From Selaginella moellendorffii (taxonomy: Eukaryota > Streptophyta > Lycopodiopsida > Selaginellales > Selaginellaceae): a stretch of DNA of 64,000 bases. The first letter of the stretch is position 1. Each line of letters begins with the position of its first letter. The stretch covers positions 1,445,374 through 1,509,373 of the forward strand of contig NW_003314282.1 of assembly GCF_000143415.4 (NCBI RefSeq), given 5' to 3'. This document shows, one piece after another, positions 27,981 through 38,937 of the stretch. The notes under the pieces are model-generated. The model worked only from the letters and a program-made list of their open reading frames with translations. It ran no database searches and was not told the DNA's origin. Made by a program: the position numbers and the translations under genes.

Positions 27981-29953
27981 GAATTCTCTCCCGGAAACGA
28001 GGGAGAAAACTCTGAGTCACAGATAGAAAATTTTCCTGAAAAAAAAATTACCAAATTTTCCTTGAAAGAACCAATTTTTCCTGGAAGAAACCTTTGAAAA
28101 AATGGTGTGCACACACCTTTGATCGTATTCAATTCGAGCGAGCTACCGAAATTCTAGCTCCAGGAAGTCCGTCCGAGCGAATTAACTGCGGCGAGAAAGA
28201 AAGATGGAAGCGATCCAAAGTCAGTCAACCAAAAGACGGATTTTTTCGGCTCGCACCAAGTCGTAAAGCAAGTACCTGTTGCTCGGAAGAAGATGGATAT
28301 TCACATCCACAAGCTTGGAGATAAAAGGAAACAGGAAAAATCAGCCGAGAATCCAAAACCATGTACCTCTTTGCGTCGATCGGACACAACTCACAGCGAT
28401 GGGATAGAAGGCCGGCCTCGCGCAATAATAGACACGGGTTCCTCAATTGTTCGTCGTCTTCCTTGTGTTCTCTTTTTCTTTCCATTTTTTTTTGGGCTCC
28501 CATCTTTCAATTCGTCCAGCAGGAAAAAGGTCCCATTTGGCCCTGCGCGATCATAGAAAACCAAGATCTCAAGCAAGGTTGAGAGCTTACTTTACCTCTT
28601 CCAAATTTCCGGGTACAGATTTTGTCCGCCTCCGGCCAAACATCCATCGATTTTTCTTCTCGTTTTTTCTTTTCTCCTCCTCTGCCTTTTTCGCGACTGT
28701 GCCTGTTGTTGTTGGTTGTTAGAAGTGGCTTTCAATCCCAGCTGGTGAAGCACAGTCGCTTGTGGTCCTGAAGAGAAGAAAACAACCAAAACAAAACGAT
28801 ATTGGAATCTCTGCAAGAACTATATAAGAAACCATCAACAGGCACATTGAAAATCCATAGAATAATAAAAATCGGGGAATGAATGAGGGTTCGTCGACGA
28901 CTTGCCTGTTTTCTAAAACAGTGGCCACCGACAGTTGAGAATCGCTCCAAAAAAGCTCCACGATTAAAAATTCTCGGAGCTCGCAGAAGCAGTGAGAAAC
29001 TTTCTACCTCTCTGCGAGGCCCCTGTTTTGTTCTCGCGCTGTCCAAGAAGCTTTGCGGGTAAATTCGAGTCAGTGGATCCATTCGAGGAAGAAGTGAAGA
29101 AAAAAAAAAAAAAAACTTTGCTCTTTACCTACCTTTGTTTTGTTCTCGCACTGTTCTTCCCTTTCGATGCCACAATTATTGCCACTCCTTTGGTGTTTGC
29201 TGGCTGGCTGGCCGGATGAATCTCGCGAAAAAACTTTGCCGTGGCAGCCAGGTAGTCTGGTTGGAAATCACACACGAAAGAAAATAAAGAGGAACCCACG
29301 GACAGGAAAAGGAAAAAAAAAAAAAAAAAAAATCCCAGAGATTCATATTCGTTTCTCGCCGGATCATGGTGTCCACTAGCGAGCGATCCTTTCTTTCCTC
29401 CACTAGCGTGCCACGTTTTTTCCATTAGCTCGTCCTTTCACCTCGTCGGAACTAAATCGCATCACATACCTGCGAAAATGCGAACAAGATCTCCTGATAA
29501 ACCAACTTTTTTTTGGGAGCGATCTTTGCAAGCCCTAGATTCCCCAAAAGATGCTTCTCTCCTAGATTCTAAAAAATACTAGCATTTTTGGGTGGAATAG
29601 GTTTTGCATGTTACAGAGCATAACAGGTGGATCCATGCAATCCAAATGCTTGCCACAGTGAATTATATAGACACTGTGCTCTCGAAATGTTAAAAGCATA
29701 CAGTTAAGTTTTACCGAATGATTCAAAAGTTACATTGGGCATTCATATGTATGAGAATGTGCTTTTGATATTGTTTTAATCCGTACATTAAGGAATATAC
29801 ATATACATTTTTTTGAAAAATACTAGCATCTTTTGGGAAGTCTAGGATTTTTAACTCATATGAACCCTAGATATGATTTCTAGGGTTCATGCGACACCTA
29901 AACCCTAGATTCTGAAAAGATGCCGTTAAACCTTAGGTCTTATACTGTCTTTC
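27981..29953. other. Non-coding region between Bet v 1-like and EXO70 genes
   Basis: No supported gene. Includes poly-A tracts (29101-29116 and about 29311-29331), pyrimidine-rich runs, and, at its right end, a 313-bp inverted-repeat element that lies just past the EXO70 stop codon. Confidence 0.55.
29534..29846. repeat. Inverted-repeat element, MITE candidate
   Basis: The ends are near-perfect inverted repeats of about 22 bp: the left end (29534-29555) begins CCTAGATTCCCCAAAAGATG, and the right end (29824-29846) is its reverse complement with about two differences. The interior (about 270 bp) is AT-rich and non-coding. A further partial copy of the terminal motif, CCCTAGATTCTGAAAAGATG, sits at 29903-29924 outside the element. 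Length and structure suit a miniature inverted-repeat transposon; target-site duplications were not clear. Confidence 0.5.
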
Positions 29954-32002
29954 CTAGGAGCCACCGAACAGATCGTTCACCATCTTCTCCAGCTCCTCGG
30001 GCGTATACTTGATATACTTTTGCGGATTCCTCTCGCTCTCGAGGTAGATCTTATACCGCCCCAGGAACGCGCGGTACCCCTGGATGAGCTTCTCCGCCAC
30101 CGAGATCCGCAGCTCCGACCGCAGCTGCGAGTCCGGGACGCACCACCCCGACTGCGTCCGGTGGATCTCCTCCAACGCGCTGTTGAAGCTCTTGAATCTC
30201 TCCTTGAGCACCGCCTTGGACACCCCGGTGGAGAAGCTCCCCCCGGATCGTATCCCCTCGTCCTTGAGGCAGGCAAGAACTTTCACCCACGCCGATCGCT
30301 CGTAGCTCTTGGCGTGCTGCCGGACCTGCGCCGAGTGGCGGCGCATCCAGTCGTCGCCCAGCAGCGAGCTCAGCTCCGAGTGACGCACCTTCTGGACGAT
30401 GTATCTCACGTTGTTCATGAGGAAGAGGTTCGTGAGCGCCAGATCCTTGTAGAGCTTGGACTTGTTGTCTAAGTTGGCCTCGAGGAGGTGGATGATCCAG
30501 ATGAACTGGACCGCGAGCGGGGACGTGTTCTCCGCAGGGACGCTCGAGTACTGGTGGTGGTGGTGGTAGTACTCGTCGCTGCTACCGTAGTAGCCACCGC
30601 CGCCGCGAGCAAACTCGTCACCGGGAACCACTGGCACCGCCGGCTTCTCCCCGAAGAGCTTCTTGAGCGTGTCGACGTAAACCAGGAGGAAGCGCAGGTA
30701 GTTCATCACGAAGCGAGTGAGCGGATGGAGCGCTCCTCGAGGCACCGGCGTCTTTGGAGGATCTCGCTGGACCGCGTTCTCAAACTCGGCGAACGTCCCC
30801 TTGGCGGCCTCCCCCAGCCGCAGCAGCACCCCGGACGCCTCCTCTCGGACGCTCAGGCAGCTCTCCCCGGAAAAGATGGAGTGGATCTCCGGCAGCAAGT
30901 CCCGCAGCTTCTCGTACATGTCGAGGATGGTGATGAGCTTGTCCGTCTCCCGCTTGCCGATGGCCACCGCCTCGCCGAAGCACAGCAGCTGCATCATGAT
31001 CCCCTTGGCCAGCTCCGCGAAGCAGCTCTCCTCCACCCCGCCGGGGATGCCTTCCAACACCTGGTCGCACAGCTGCCGCTCGCTCGCGAACAGCACCTTG
31101 ACGCCAACGTCCATGACTTGGATCCACTTCTTGATCTTGTTCTGGAGCAGCTCCCACGGCATCCGCTGCGTCTCGTCGATGCCGAGCCTGTCCATCCCCA
31201 GCCGCTGTAGGCTCTCCTCCAGCACCACCTTTCTCACGCTGCCGTAAATCTGGCAGCACTCGAGCTTGCAGTGCCCCTGGACGAGCCTCTTCGCGATATC
31301 GTTGAGACTCTCCACCACGTCGGGTGGCAGGAGCTCGATCACCGGATTCAAGTCGGTCACTGGCCGAGCAACAGGAACGTCCTCGTCGTTGTCATCGTCG
31401 GAGCTGTTCTCGCCCTCCTCGTCGCGGTAGGTCCCCGCGATGGAAGACCCTTCACCATCGTCGTCACAGTTGGAGTTGAAAGACGAGGACGCAGCAGCAG
31501 CCATGGACGAGCTCGCGAAGGAGTCGAGCAGCCGCTCTGGATCCACTGGCCCGCTCGTCGTCTCGAGCAGGCATCTAAACTCGTCCTCCAACCGAGCCAT
31601 GGAGACGTGGAGCAAATTCTGCGCTCGCTCCACCCCGGCTCTTCTCTGCGAGAGTGACAAGCTCTCCAAGATGTTCTGGACCTCGTCCACGGCGTGGAGG
31701 TAGTCCACAGCGTCGTCATTCGAATCCCAGATCATCTTCGTCCACGCAGCGTCGGAGGAGGCCTTGTCCCAGCGCATGATCACCTCCTCCGCGGCATCCA
31801 GGCTATCCGCGAAGCCATCCGGGAGCACCGACGTCGAAGAAGCGCTCGCGATCGTCTTCTTGGAGAGGAGCTCGTGGAAGCGATTGTCAAACTTGGAGAG
31901 GATCTCTATCATGTCGTCGGTCGTGGCATCTGTGGTTCCCAGCGATCTCACAATGTGCTGTGCCGTGGCTAGAACACGCTCCTCCCCGTCCAGCGCCGCC
32001 AT
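29954..32002 (-). CDS. EXO70: EXO70 exocyst complex subunit
   Basis: Intronless, 682 residues. EXO70 tethers secretory vesicles to the plasma membrane by binding PI(4,5)P2 and other exocyst subunits. The N-terminal half is coiled and acidic, with a Ser/Asp/Glu-rich linker near 185-215. The conserved Pfam EXO70 region runs from about 270 to the end: LLFLVYVDTL-type helix, NNVRYIVQKVRHSELSSLLG, DDWMRRHSAQVRQHAKSYER, LKERFKSFNSALEEIHRTQ, VPDSQLRSELRISVAEKLI, YRAFLGRYKIYLESERNPQK and KYIKYTPEELEKMVNDLFGG. Single-exon structure is usual for plant EXO70 clades other than EXO70A, and the C terminus looks closer to the B/C/D side; that assignment is tentative. There is a run of histidines near residue 487 in a variable loop. 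Confidence 0.93.
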   Translation of the reverse strand: MAALDGEERVLATAQHIVRSLGTTDATTDDMIEILSKFDNRFHELLSKKTIASASSTSVLPDGFADSLDAAEEVIMRWDKASSDAAWTKMIWDSNDDAVDYLHAVDEVQNILESLSLSQRRAGVERAQNLLHVSMARLEDEFRCLLETTSGPVDPERLLDSFASSSMAAAASSSFNSNCDDDGEGSSIAGTYRDEEGENSSDDDNDEDVPVARPVTDLNPVIELLPPDVVESLNDIAKRLVQGHCKLECCQIYGSVRKVVLEESLQRLGMDRLGIDETQRMPWELLQNKIKKWIQVMDVGVKVLFASERQLCDQVLEGIPGGVEESCFAELAKGIMMQLLCFGEAVAIGKRETDKLITILDMYEKLRDLLPEIHSIFSGESCLSVREEASGVLLRLGEAAKGTFAEFENAVQRDPPKTPVPRGALHPLTRFVMNYLRFLLVYVDTLKKLFGEKPAVPVVPGDEFARGGGGYYGSSDEYYHHHHQYSSVPAENTSPLAVQFIWIIHLLEANLDNKSKLYKDLALTNLFLMNNVRYIVQKVRHSELSSLLGDDWMRRHSAQVRQHAKSYERSAWVKVLACLKDEGIRSGGSFSTGVSKAVLKERFKSFNSALEEIHRTQSGWCVPDSQLRSELRISVAEKLIQGYRAFLGRYKIYLESERNPQKYIKYTPEELEKMVNDLFGGS

Positions 32003-32387
32003 TCCCTGGATCTTCCCCTTCCTAGCTCCTTTCTACCTCTAGCTCTGGCAAGTAAACCCTCGGTTCCACGGCGCCAGGCCGCGCGGGCATCGATCGGCCG
32101 CGGATTCGAGCGATTCACCCTCGACTCTCCGCTGCGGGCGAGAAATCTTTGTACCTGGGAGTGGCGAATGCGCCAGCGCCAGCCTTGAATGCACGCCGGA
32201 TGGAGCCAAATCCAGTGCTGCTCTTAGGCGCATTCACGGAGATTCTTCCGTGAGCGCGTTGCTCGCCTCGCGCTCCTCTCGATCGATGGATGTCTCACTG
32301 GCTAGGGTTTCCAGTCCACATCTTGACGAGGAAGAAGAAATTGCCGGCGTATATTCCCTCTCTTTGCTGGTTTTAACAGTGTGAGGG

Positions 32388-34313
32388 TCAACGTCGTTTT
32401 TTTACTGAGAAGTGCTTGGCGACGACTTCGCGGAACTTCTCGTCGTCCATTCTCAAGCGACTGCGAAAAAAAATCGATTTTTTTAGTCCAAGGAAGCAAG
32501 AATAGCTCGATCGATTGATCGATCGCTGGAAAGAATGTGGTGAATCCAAAAAAATAAAATGGATGAGAAACATACCTTCCAGATCTTTTGGAAGACTCTT
32601 CCTCTGCGGCGGCCAGTTTCTTCTTCTCGCGTCGAGCTTTGAAAGCTTCCCTGGCAGCGACGATTCGAGCAAGAACTCGCTTCTCCAAAAGCTCGATTTT
32701 TTCCTCTCGCAGCTTGAGGATCTGCTGCTCCAGCTCTGCCACCGACGATTTCTTCCGGTTCTTCTTGACGATCTTCCGGAGCTTGCTTATCTCCGTATCC
32801 AGCTCCAGAATTCTCGCGTTGCTGCTCAAGATCACCTCGTCTGGATCACCGCCGAGATCTTCTGCGGTCAATGGCACCGAAACGTCAACTTCCACAAAGT
32901 GTGTGTTGTCACTGCTAGCCTCAAGAGCTTGATCGCGATGATCTCCCTCGCTATCTTCTTCATCTTCTTCTTCTTCGACCCATTCTCCGGAGCTTTCAAG
33001 TTCTTCCTCGTCGCCAAAGTCATCGTCTTCCTCCTCACTGTCCTCAAATTCTTCAAGTTTGCTTCCAACAGCCAGAGAAGACGTTTCGAAGTTTTCTTCT
33101 TCCTCGTCGCTCTCTTCGTCACCACCTTCGTCATCACAATCTTCGTCCTGTTCGTCCTCTTCGTCTTCAATGATTGTATCCGCTACAGATTCCTGTACCT
33201 CGTCGTTACTGCTACGATCCTCTGACGCATCATGCATCGACAAAAGTGAGCTCTCATCCGCAACTGGCGCTGCGATTGATACCATCCCTGTTTCTGCTTC
33301 GTCGTCTTCGATCTCTACAGTAGTGTCACTGGCCGTCTTTTTCTTCTCGTTCTTTGGAATGTGCAGCTCGTAAGTCGGGAGCTTTTCCAGCTTTCCAAAC
33401 AAAAGCTTGCGGATTTTAAACTTCTCCATGAATCTGTAACGAGAGAGAAACCAGCTTAAGGAGCAAAGAAAGAGAATTTTCTCACCTTAACGCGTTGCTT
33501 TCCTTGGCAAAAGTGAGAATGGCGGATCCTTTGCAAACAGGCTCCCGTGTCTTGTTGTTCGCGAGTTCGTTTGGTCTGATTTGCAAAAGGCCGGGCACTC
33601 CCTTGTAAGCCAGTCGCAAGTCCTTTGAGATGTTCTTCTTCCTTGGTAAGTGAGTGATTTTCACCTTGATTCCTTCAACTTGTGGCTCTGTGTGATACAA
33701 TCAAAGTTACTGCAAAGTTCTTCGCAAGTCATGAGCATGAAAGAAAGAAAAAAAGATTCCTAGCTTGCGAGATACGAACTTAAAACTTGCCTGGCTTTCT
33801 CGTCCTGGTCGATTCGTTGCCACTCCCCTCCACAACTTTACCATCCTTGAGCGAAATTCTTCCCATTGGATTCGCACTAGTTAGATCTCCCGGCTTCTCG
33901 GAGCTCTTCTTCTTCTTCTCCCCCGCACCAGCGCTCCCCTTGTCCATCTCCTCCAAGATTTCCTCCTCGAGAGCAGTGTCATACTCCTTTCCAATCCCAA
34001 ATCCCGGGGGCTTGTTCTTCATCCATTCCGCCATATCCACAATGTCGGTCAAGTCTCCTTCCTCGCCATCGTCATGCTCTGGCTCTTGCGAAGAAGCCTT
34101 CTCGACTTTCTTCTTCTTCTTCTTCTTTAGCTTCACCACGGCCGCCTTGTTCGTGCCTAGAGCCTATCAAAACAATCGCTCTCATTCGAACGAACGAAGG
34201 CTTCTACGCACCTGTAAACGCAGCGCCGCCGCCCGATTCCCGACCTGGAGCCGCTGGCAGTGGAAATGCGGGGGCCAGGGCGCCCAGGAACACCGGGCGA
34301 TCGCCATAGCCAT
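32388..34313 (-). CDS. RBD1: RRM-type plastid RNA-binding protein, RBD1-like
   Basis: Five exons (34212-34313, 33791-34163, 33486-33687, 32576-33433, 32388-32460) give 535 residues. Residues 1-40 are a basic, acid-free targeting segment; a lysine-rich run (KLKKKKKKKVEK) follows. The RRM-like core is in exon 3 (KVKITHLPRKKNISKDLRLA, then YKGVPGLLQI, CKGSAILTF). A long acidic Glu/Asp/Ser-rich region (about 255-390) follows, then a coiled coil (SSNARILELDTEISKLRKIV to REKKKLAAAEEE) and a conserved C-terminal peptide DDEKFREVVAKHFS. Architecture and length resemble Arabidopsis RBD1, a chloroplast protein needed for 23S rRNA maturation; I give that identity moderate weight. Intron 2 must use a GC donor (CAG/GCAAGT) to stay in frame. 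It shares an 83-bp divergent promoter with the next gene. Confidence 0.75.
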
Positions 34314-34396
34314 TGCTTCATCCCAACAACCCTAAATCAGGGTTTTGGGTTTTAAATTAGGGTTGTGGAGAGGAGATTTAGGGTTCCTGATCGCGG
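34314..34396. promoter_or_regulatory. 83-bp telo-box bidirectional promoter
   Basis: Only 83 bp separate two divergent start codons. Within it are AACCCTAAA near 34329, AGGGTTTTGGG, TTAGGGTTG near 34358 and TTTAGGGTT near 34377: four telo-box-like elements in both orientations. Both 5' UTRs must be very short or overlap. Confidence 0.6.
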
Positions 34397-35068
34397 ATGG
34401 CGGGAGAGGGCAGTCTGGGGGATTTCCTGGCGTCGCTTCTACCCAAGGGAAAAGCTGAATTGGCAGACAAGGCGCTGAAAGCTTTGCTGAAAGGGGGCAT
34501 CGATGAAGTGGATCAATTGCGTACGTTCTCTTGTGCAGAGCTTCATCTGTGTGGAGTGCCCTTGCTGCTAGCCAAGAATGTGAGCAAGTTCTTCGCTCAG
34601 TTAAATGGAGACCGGTCCAGCTACTTCGAGTCGGATGCGTATCGCCGGCTCAAAAACTCCACGCCTTCGCATCTTGCCTTGGATTCCGCTGAGTTCACGC
34701 TGGAGCATCAGATGAAGAAGCCGCCGGTCTTCATGAACTACCGCCCAGACACAGCACAGGGCCTGCCCTTGCCTCTCATCTCTCCCGTCTTCGCCAACTT
34801 CCTCGATTCGTGCCAGGAAACCGAGGTCCGTCCACAGGATTCAGCGTTTGTGGATGAGCTATGCCGTGAGTCGTCCAAGGCGTATGCTGACGAGCAACAG
34901 AGGCGCCTTATGCTGCTCAAGCTGCTGGAGAAGTACCTGGATGACAAGTTCGTGCTCGAGAAGACCAAGTCCGGCATTGCAATCTCTTGCGGTGGACGGC
35001 TTTTGGCGTTCGTTGCAGTGAGGAACGAGCAAGGGTGCGGAGGAGATCCTTTCATCCAAGCATGCAGG

Positions 35069-35114
<46 letters not shown>

Positions 35115-36183
35115 AACTTCTTAGCACAGGTACTATGTCGATCACCTTGCTGCCAATGTGGACGATGAGATGCTTGGGCGTGGCTGCTGTCCAGTCTTCC
35201 TGCTGGAGGTTGTCGGTCCTCTACTCCGGATTTCCGGTGCAGCGTTTACCGATGGTCCCGTCATGGAGCCCCTGCGAATGGGACTTCTCCTCCGCAGGAG
35301 GAACGCCGGCGAGATGGATTCTCTGTGCAGGATGGTGGTCGCTCTTCGCAAATCACTGCAGTCACTCGCCTCGATCAGTATCCAAGCATTGAAACTGGAT
35401 CTTGCAGGAGCCAAGCTCCCGTATGTGTTGCAAGAGCTCCACTTGCGGGGGGCGCAAGTGGATACGATCATTTACGGGGAGACTTACGTTGTCCATGTAG
35501 AGCGGCTGCAGCATGAAGTTCCAGAGCCTCCGTCCTCCTCCATGTCCGCGTTCGCAAGGATTCAGCACCTGGGCGTCGGGAAGATCTTCGTCAAGTTTTG
35601 CCAGCGCTACGGCAGCCAAGTTCACAGGGACTGGTTTGAGCGAGGCTGCGCGCCGCAGCTCTTCGACACCTTGAGCTTGGGAGGTGGCTGGCTGATGGTG
35701 TGCATGGAGTACATGGAGAACTACATCGATCTTGAGAAGGCGAGGGAAATGTTTCAGTCGCAGTGGAGTGAGATTCAAGCTCTGGCACAGCGTTGCTTGG
35801 ACAAAGCACAAAACTCGGCTTTTCAAGGCGTGCATGGTGATTTGAGGCTGCCCAACTTGATGGTTGATCCACAGCTTTCAAGAGTCGTCGCTGTGGATTT
35901 CGGATGGGCTGGGAGAGACGGCATTGACAGGTACAAAACGCTTTTTCTTTGGTTCTTGAGAATGGTTTTTTTCTTCTTTCATTCAAGGTATCCTTACTAC
36001 ATGAACCATGCTGACATTGCTTGGCCTGATGGAGCGTTAGATGGCGCTGTGATGAGACGCGAGCATGACCGGGTGCTATTGTCCTCGCAGCTGGCGCTCC
36101 AAAGGAAGAGAAAGTTAGCGGACGCCTTTAACGATTCTACGTTGTTTCAGCTCACTAGATCTAAATTGATGTCTTTAAATTGA
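34397..36183 (+). CDS. SAM-like plus protein-kinase-like protein, uncharacterised
   Basis: Three exons (34397-35067, 35130-35930, 35988-36183) give 555 residues. An N-terminal helical segment (about 25-65; LKGGIDEVDQLRTFSCAEL, then GVPLLLAKNVSKFF) resembles a SAM domain. The C-terminal half has the core of a kinase/aminoglycoside-phosphotransferase fold: catalytic loop HGDLRLPN near 459 (H, D, N retained), the metal-binding VDFGWAG near 479, then RYPYYMN ... WPDGALDGAVMRREHDRVLL. The HGDLR/DF-WAG/YP/WP/EHD layout is one I know from fungal, oomycete and algal kinase-like proteins; I do not recognise a named plant family. No transmembrane segment or signal peptide is visible. The exon 1/2 intron contains a long (TC)n tract. 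ATP binding and phosphotransfer are inferred; the substrate is unknown. Confidence 0.72.
35073..35111. repeat. (TC)n tract inside an intron
   Basis: Nineteen or so TC units fill most of the 62-nt intron of the kinase-like gene, so they also serve as its polypyrimidine-rich body. Length changes here would change intron size in an intron close to the minimum length. Confidence 0.9.
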
Positions 36184-37629
36184 TTCATTTGAGTAATATT
36201 TTCTTTTCATTTGCTATGTAAGATATCATTGTAAGAAATGATCATTTAATCAATTTAGTTTTCTAATGGCTTTCTGTGTCCTAGCTTAATATATTCTCTC
36301 GATTGTGGAAACTGAAGTTGCTGTGGTTTTGTTGGTGGAGTATAAGAGTTGGGAATGGCAATGTCATCCCCTAATTCGGCTCCTACTGTTGACATTGAAG
36401 GATTTGGGAAAATGGCACCACTCATATCTTCTTGGTGGTATCAAAAAGCATTAGTAGCGCCTACATCAACTTCTGGATTGCAAGCATCCCAACTAGAACC
36501 TATCTTTTGGTTTAGTATATGATTATGGTGAAGACCTAGAAACCACATGTATGATTTCGTGCTTATACCACCCATGAAGTTAGTTGACTTGTCAACTTGC
36601 TCACTAATATCATTTAGCAGTACCATTGTGGAAGCTCTCTAGACTGTCTCCTTTACCTCCTCGCTCCATTGATGTGATATTGAGACCGACTCAATTAATG
36701 AAAGATTTTTGTTATCAAGATCAATGGAAGAATTCAAGGGTCTTCAAGTTATTTGAGAGAGGATCTCCAACCCCGAGCTTCCACCACAGAATTTTATCTT
36801 GGTAGCTCATGACACAATTGCTTTGCTTTTCAAATGTTCTCATAGCAATCAATCATGGTGCATTTATGTTTACTTTAAAATCTAGATCCCCTTGCTTTAT
36901 AAGAAAGTCCAGATCGCAAAAGTGAGAAGTTCTAAAATAGGAAAATACCATCTTTCGTCTTGCCACTATGGTACCACTGGTGCTCCAATCTCCTGGAGCT
37001 GTACAATTTTGCAGGCTATTTATAAATTTTATTAGCCCAACTCTCATAATTAATTTAGAACCTCTAGCTAGTTATCTAATTTTTTGTTTAACATTTGCAA
37101 AATATTTTTGATTTACATTTGTTATGACCCCATCGTGGTTTACAAAATACATATCTAAGGTGATTTAAAAAATATTTTTAAATTTTATTGATAAATTTAG
37201 AGCATTTGAATTATATATTTTTCAATACTAATGATATAGATATATTCTAAGAAAATTTCTGTAAGTTTTTAATTAAGAATTGAGATTTTCAATAAAAAGT
37301 GAAAAAAAAAACAATTTACCTATTGCATTGTAAAATGCTGACAACAACTTTACACATTTGTTATGATACCTTTTGAAATTTAAGAATTTTCACCATATAA
37401 TTGATTTATTATATAATATTTCAAAATTTAAAAAAATATTTTACATTTTTAAATTAAACAAAATACTTATACAGTATCAGATAAATAGCCCAAAATAGGC
37501 CATTAAAATAACCTAGCAACGGAGTAGGGCAGAAATGGCTGGTGTGATATGGAGCTCCACTCATCAGGTACTCTAGAATTTGTAAATGTGGCTGCCTCTC
37601 ACCAAAATCTATGATGCTACAAGTTCCTC
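36184..37629. other. AT-rich spacer
   Basis: 1.4 kb with strong A/T content, especially 37040-37480. Short minus-strand open frames at 36441-36626 and 36853-37047 contain no recognisable domain. They may be transposon debris, but nothing supports a call. Confidence 0.5.
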
Positions 37630-38804
37630 ATGCCCACAATCAAAGTTTCTCGCAAGAGGATTCGAGTGAAGGCTCGTAGCATCGCAGCAAAGTCTCAGCC
37701 AGTATGTTTTTTTTGTCATTTTGGATCGCTTTGTAGTGTTCCTATCCTTCGATTTGTGTTGCAAGGCCGTGGTTGTTTTGGACATTGAAGGAACCACCAC
37801 TCCAATCTCGTTCGTTTCGGACGTTTTGTTTCCTTACGCTTATAACAATGTCCACAAGCATTTGGTCTCGACATTTGACAGCCCAGAGACCCAGCGCGAT
37901 ATCCAGCTTCTCCGAGACCAGGTTTGCTAGAGAACAAGTTTCTTCGATGTTCTTAACTTTATTTCTCTTCCATTTCTTTGATCAGGTAATGCAGGACTTG
38001 GCCGAGCAAGGTAGCTCTCCAGGAGCAACCCCGATTCCTCCAGAAAACGTTTCATCCAAGGAGGATGTTATCGACGCCGTCGTAGCAAATGTCAAGTGTA
38101 TGATCGATGCTGATCGCAAAGTTCCCGCATTGAAGGAGTTACAGGCACGAAAGAGCAGCGTAACTTTTGTGAGTTTCTTCTGATTCCTGTTGTTTGGGAT
38201 CAGGGTCATATTTGGAGAACAGGTTTTACCACTGGTGAACTCAAAGGACAAGTTTTCGATGATGTTCCTCTCGCTCTAGAACAATGGCAACAGTCAGGAA
38301 CAAAGGTAAAAGAGTGAAGCTCTTTTTTTTTTATTTTTTCCTTCAAAAACTGTGGATTTCCACACCAGACTTACATCTACTCAAGCGGGAGCCGTGAAGC
38401 ACAAAGGATGATATTTGCGAGCACCCAGCATGGTGATTTGCGACGGTTTTTATGTGGTTTTTTCGACACAAGCATTGGGTATATCATTGTGTTCTATAGG
38501 AACTAGAGAAGTACTCATCTTATTTGCTTACCAGGCACAAACGGGATCCACAGAGTTACAAAGAGATCTTCCAGTTTGTAGGTGTGGATGATCCATCGCT
38601 TGTCACTTTTGCAACGGATGTCCTTGAGGAAGCACAGGCTGCGAAAGAAGCTGGTATGTGAAACCTTTTAAGTCGCTTAACACCGGTCTTCTTCCTTTTT
38701 TCTTGTCAGGGCTCCAAGCTGTGATCTTGCTGCGACCTGGTAACAAGCCATTACCCGCGGATCACACAGATTTTAGGACAATAAGCTCTCTGGCGAGCTT
38801 GTAG
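37630..38804 (+). CDS. Enolase-phosphatase E1 (methionine salvage), stand-alone
   Basis: Seven exons (37630-37701, 37766-37921, 37986-38168, 38204-38305, 38369-38478, 38535-38653, 38710-38804) give 278 residues. This HAD-superfamily enzyme enolises and dephosphorylates 2,3-diketo-5-methylthiopentyl-1-phosphate in the methionine salvage cycle. Motif I is [14 protein letters not shown] (nucleophile Asp), motif II YIYSSGS, and motif III/IV region [10 protein letters not shown] ... [25 protein letters not shown] and [12 protein letters not shown] are further hallmarks. The first exon encodes a basic peptide ([17 protein letters not shown]) suggestive of organelle targeting. Angiosperms usually carry this domain fused behind a dehydratase (DEP1); no dehydratase is encoded here. 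The exon 3/4 join is ambiguous: a GC donor at 38144 would remove eight residues (ARKSSVTF) not usual in the family. Confidence 0.88.
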
Positions 38805-38937
38805 CTTTCGAAAGATGGTAAAAGAAAGATATCTTACTTGAAGGAGGGAAGCTTTTTCTTTGTGTGAAGTTTCATCGTTTTCTTTCTTCAGCTGGCGGAG
38901 TTGGATAGAACGTTCTCTCAAATGCTCGAAACGAGGT

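Noticed and set aside
30488-31210. Open frames on the plus strand opposite EXO70
   Set aside because: Antisense shadows of a high-GC single-exon gene.
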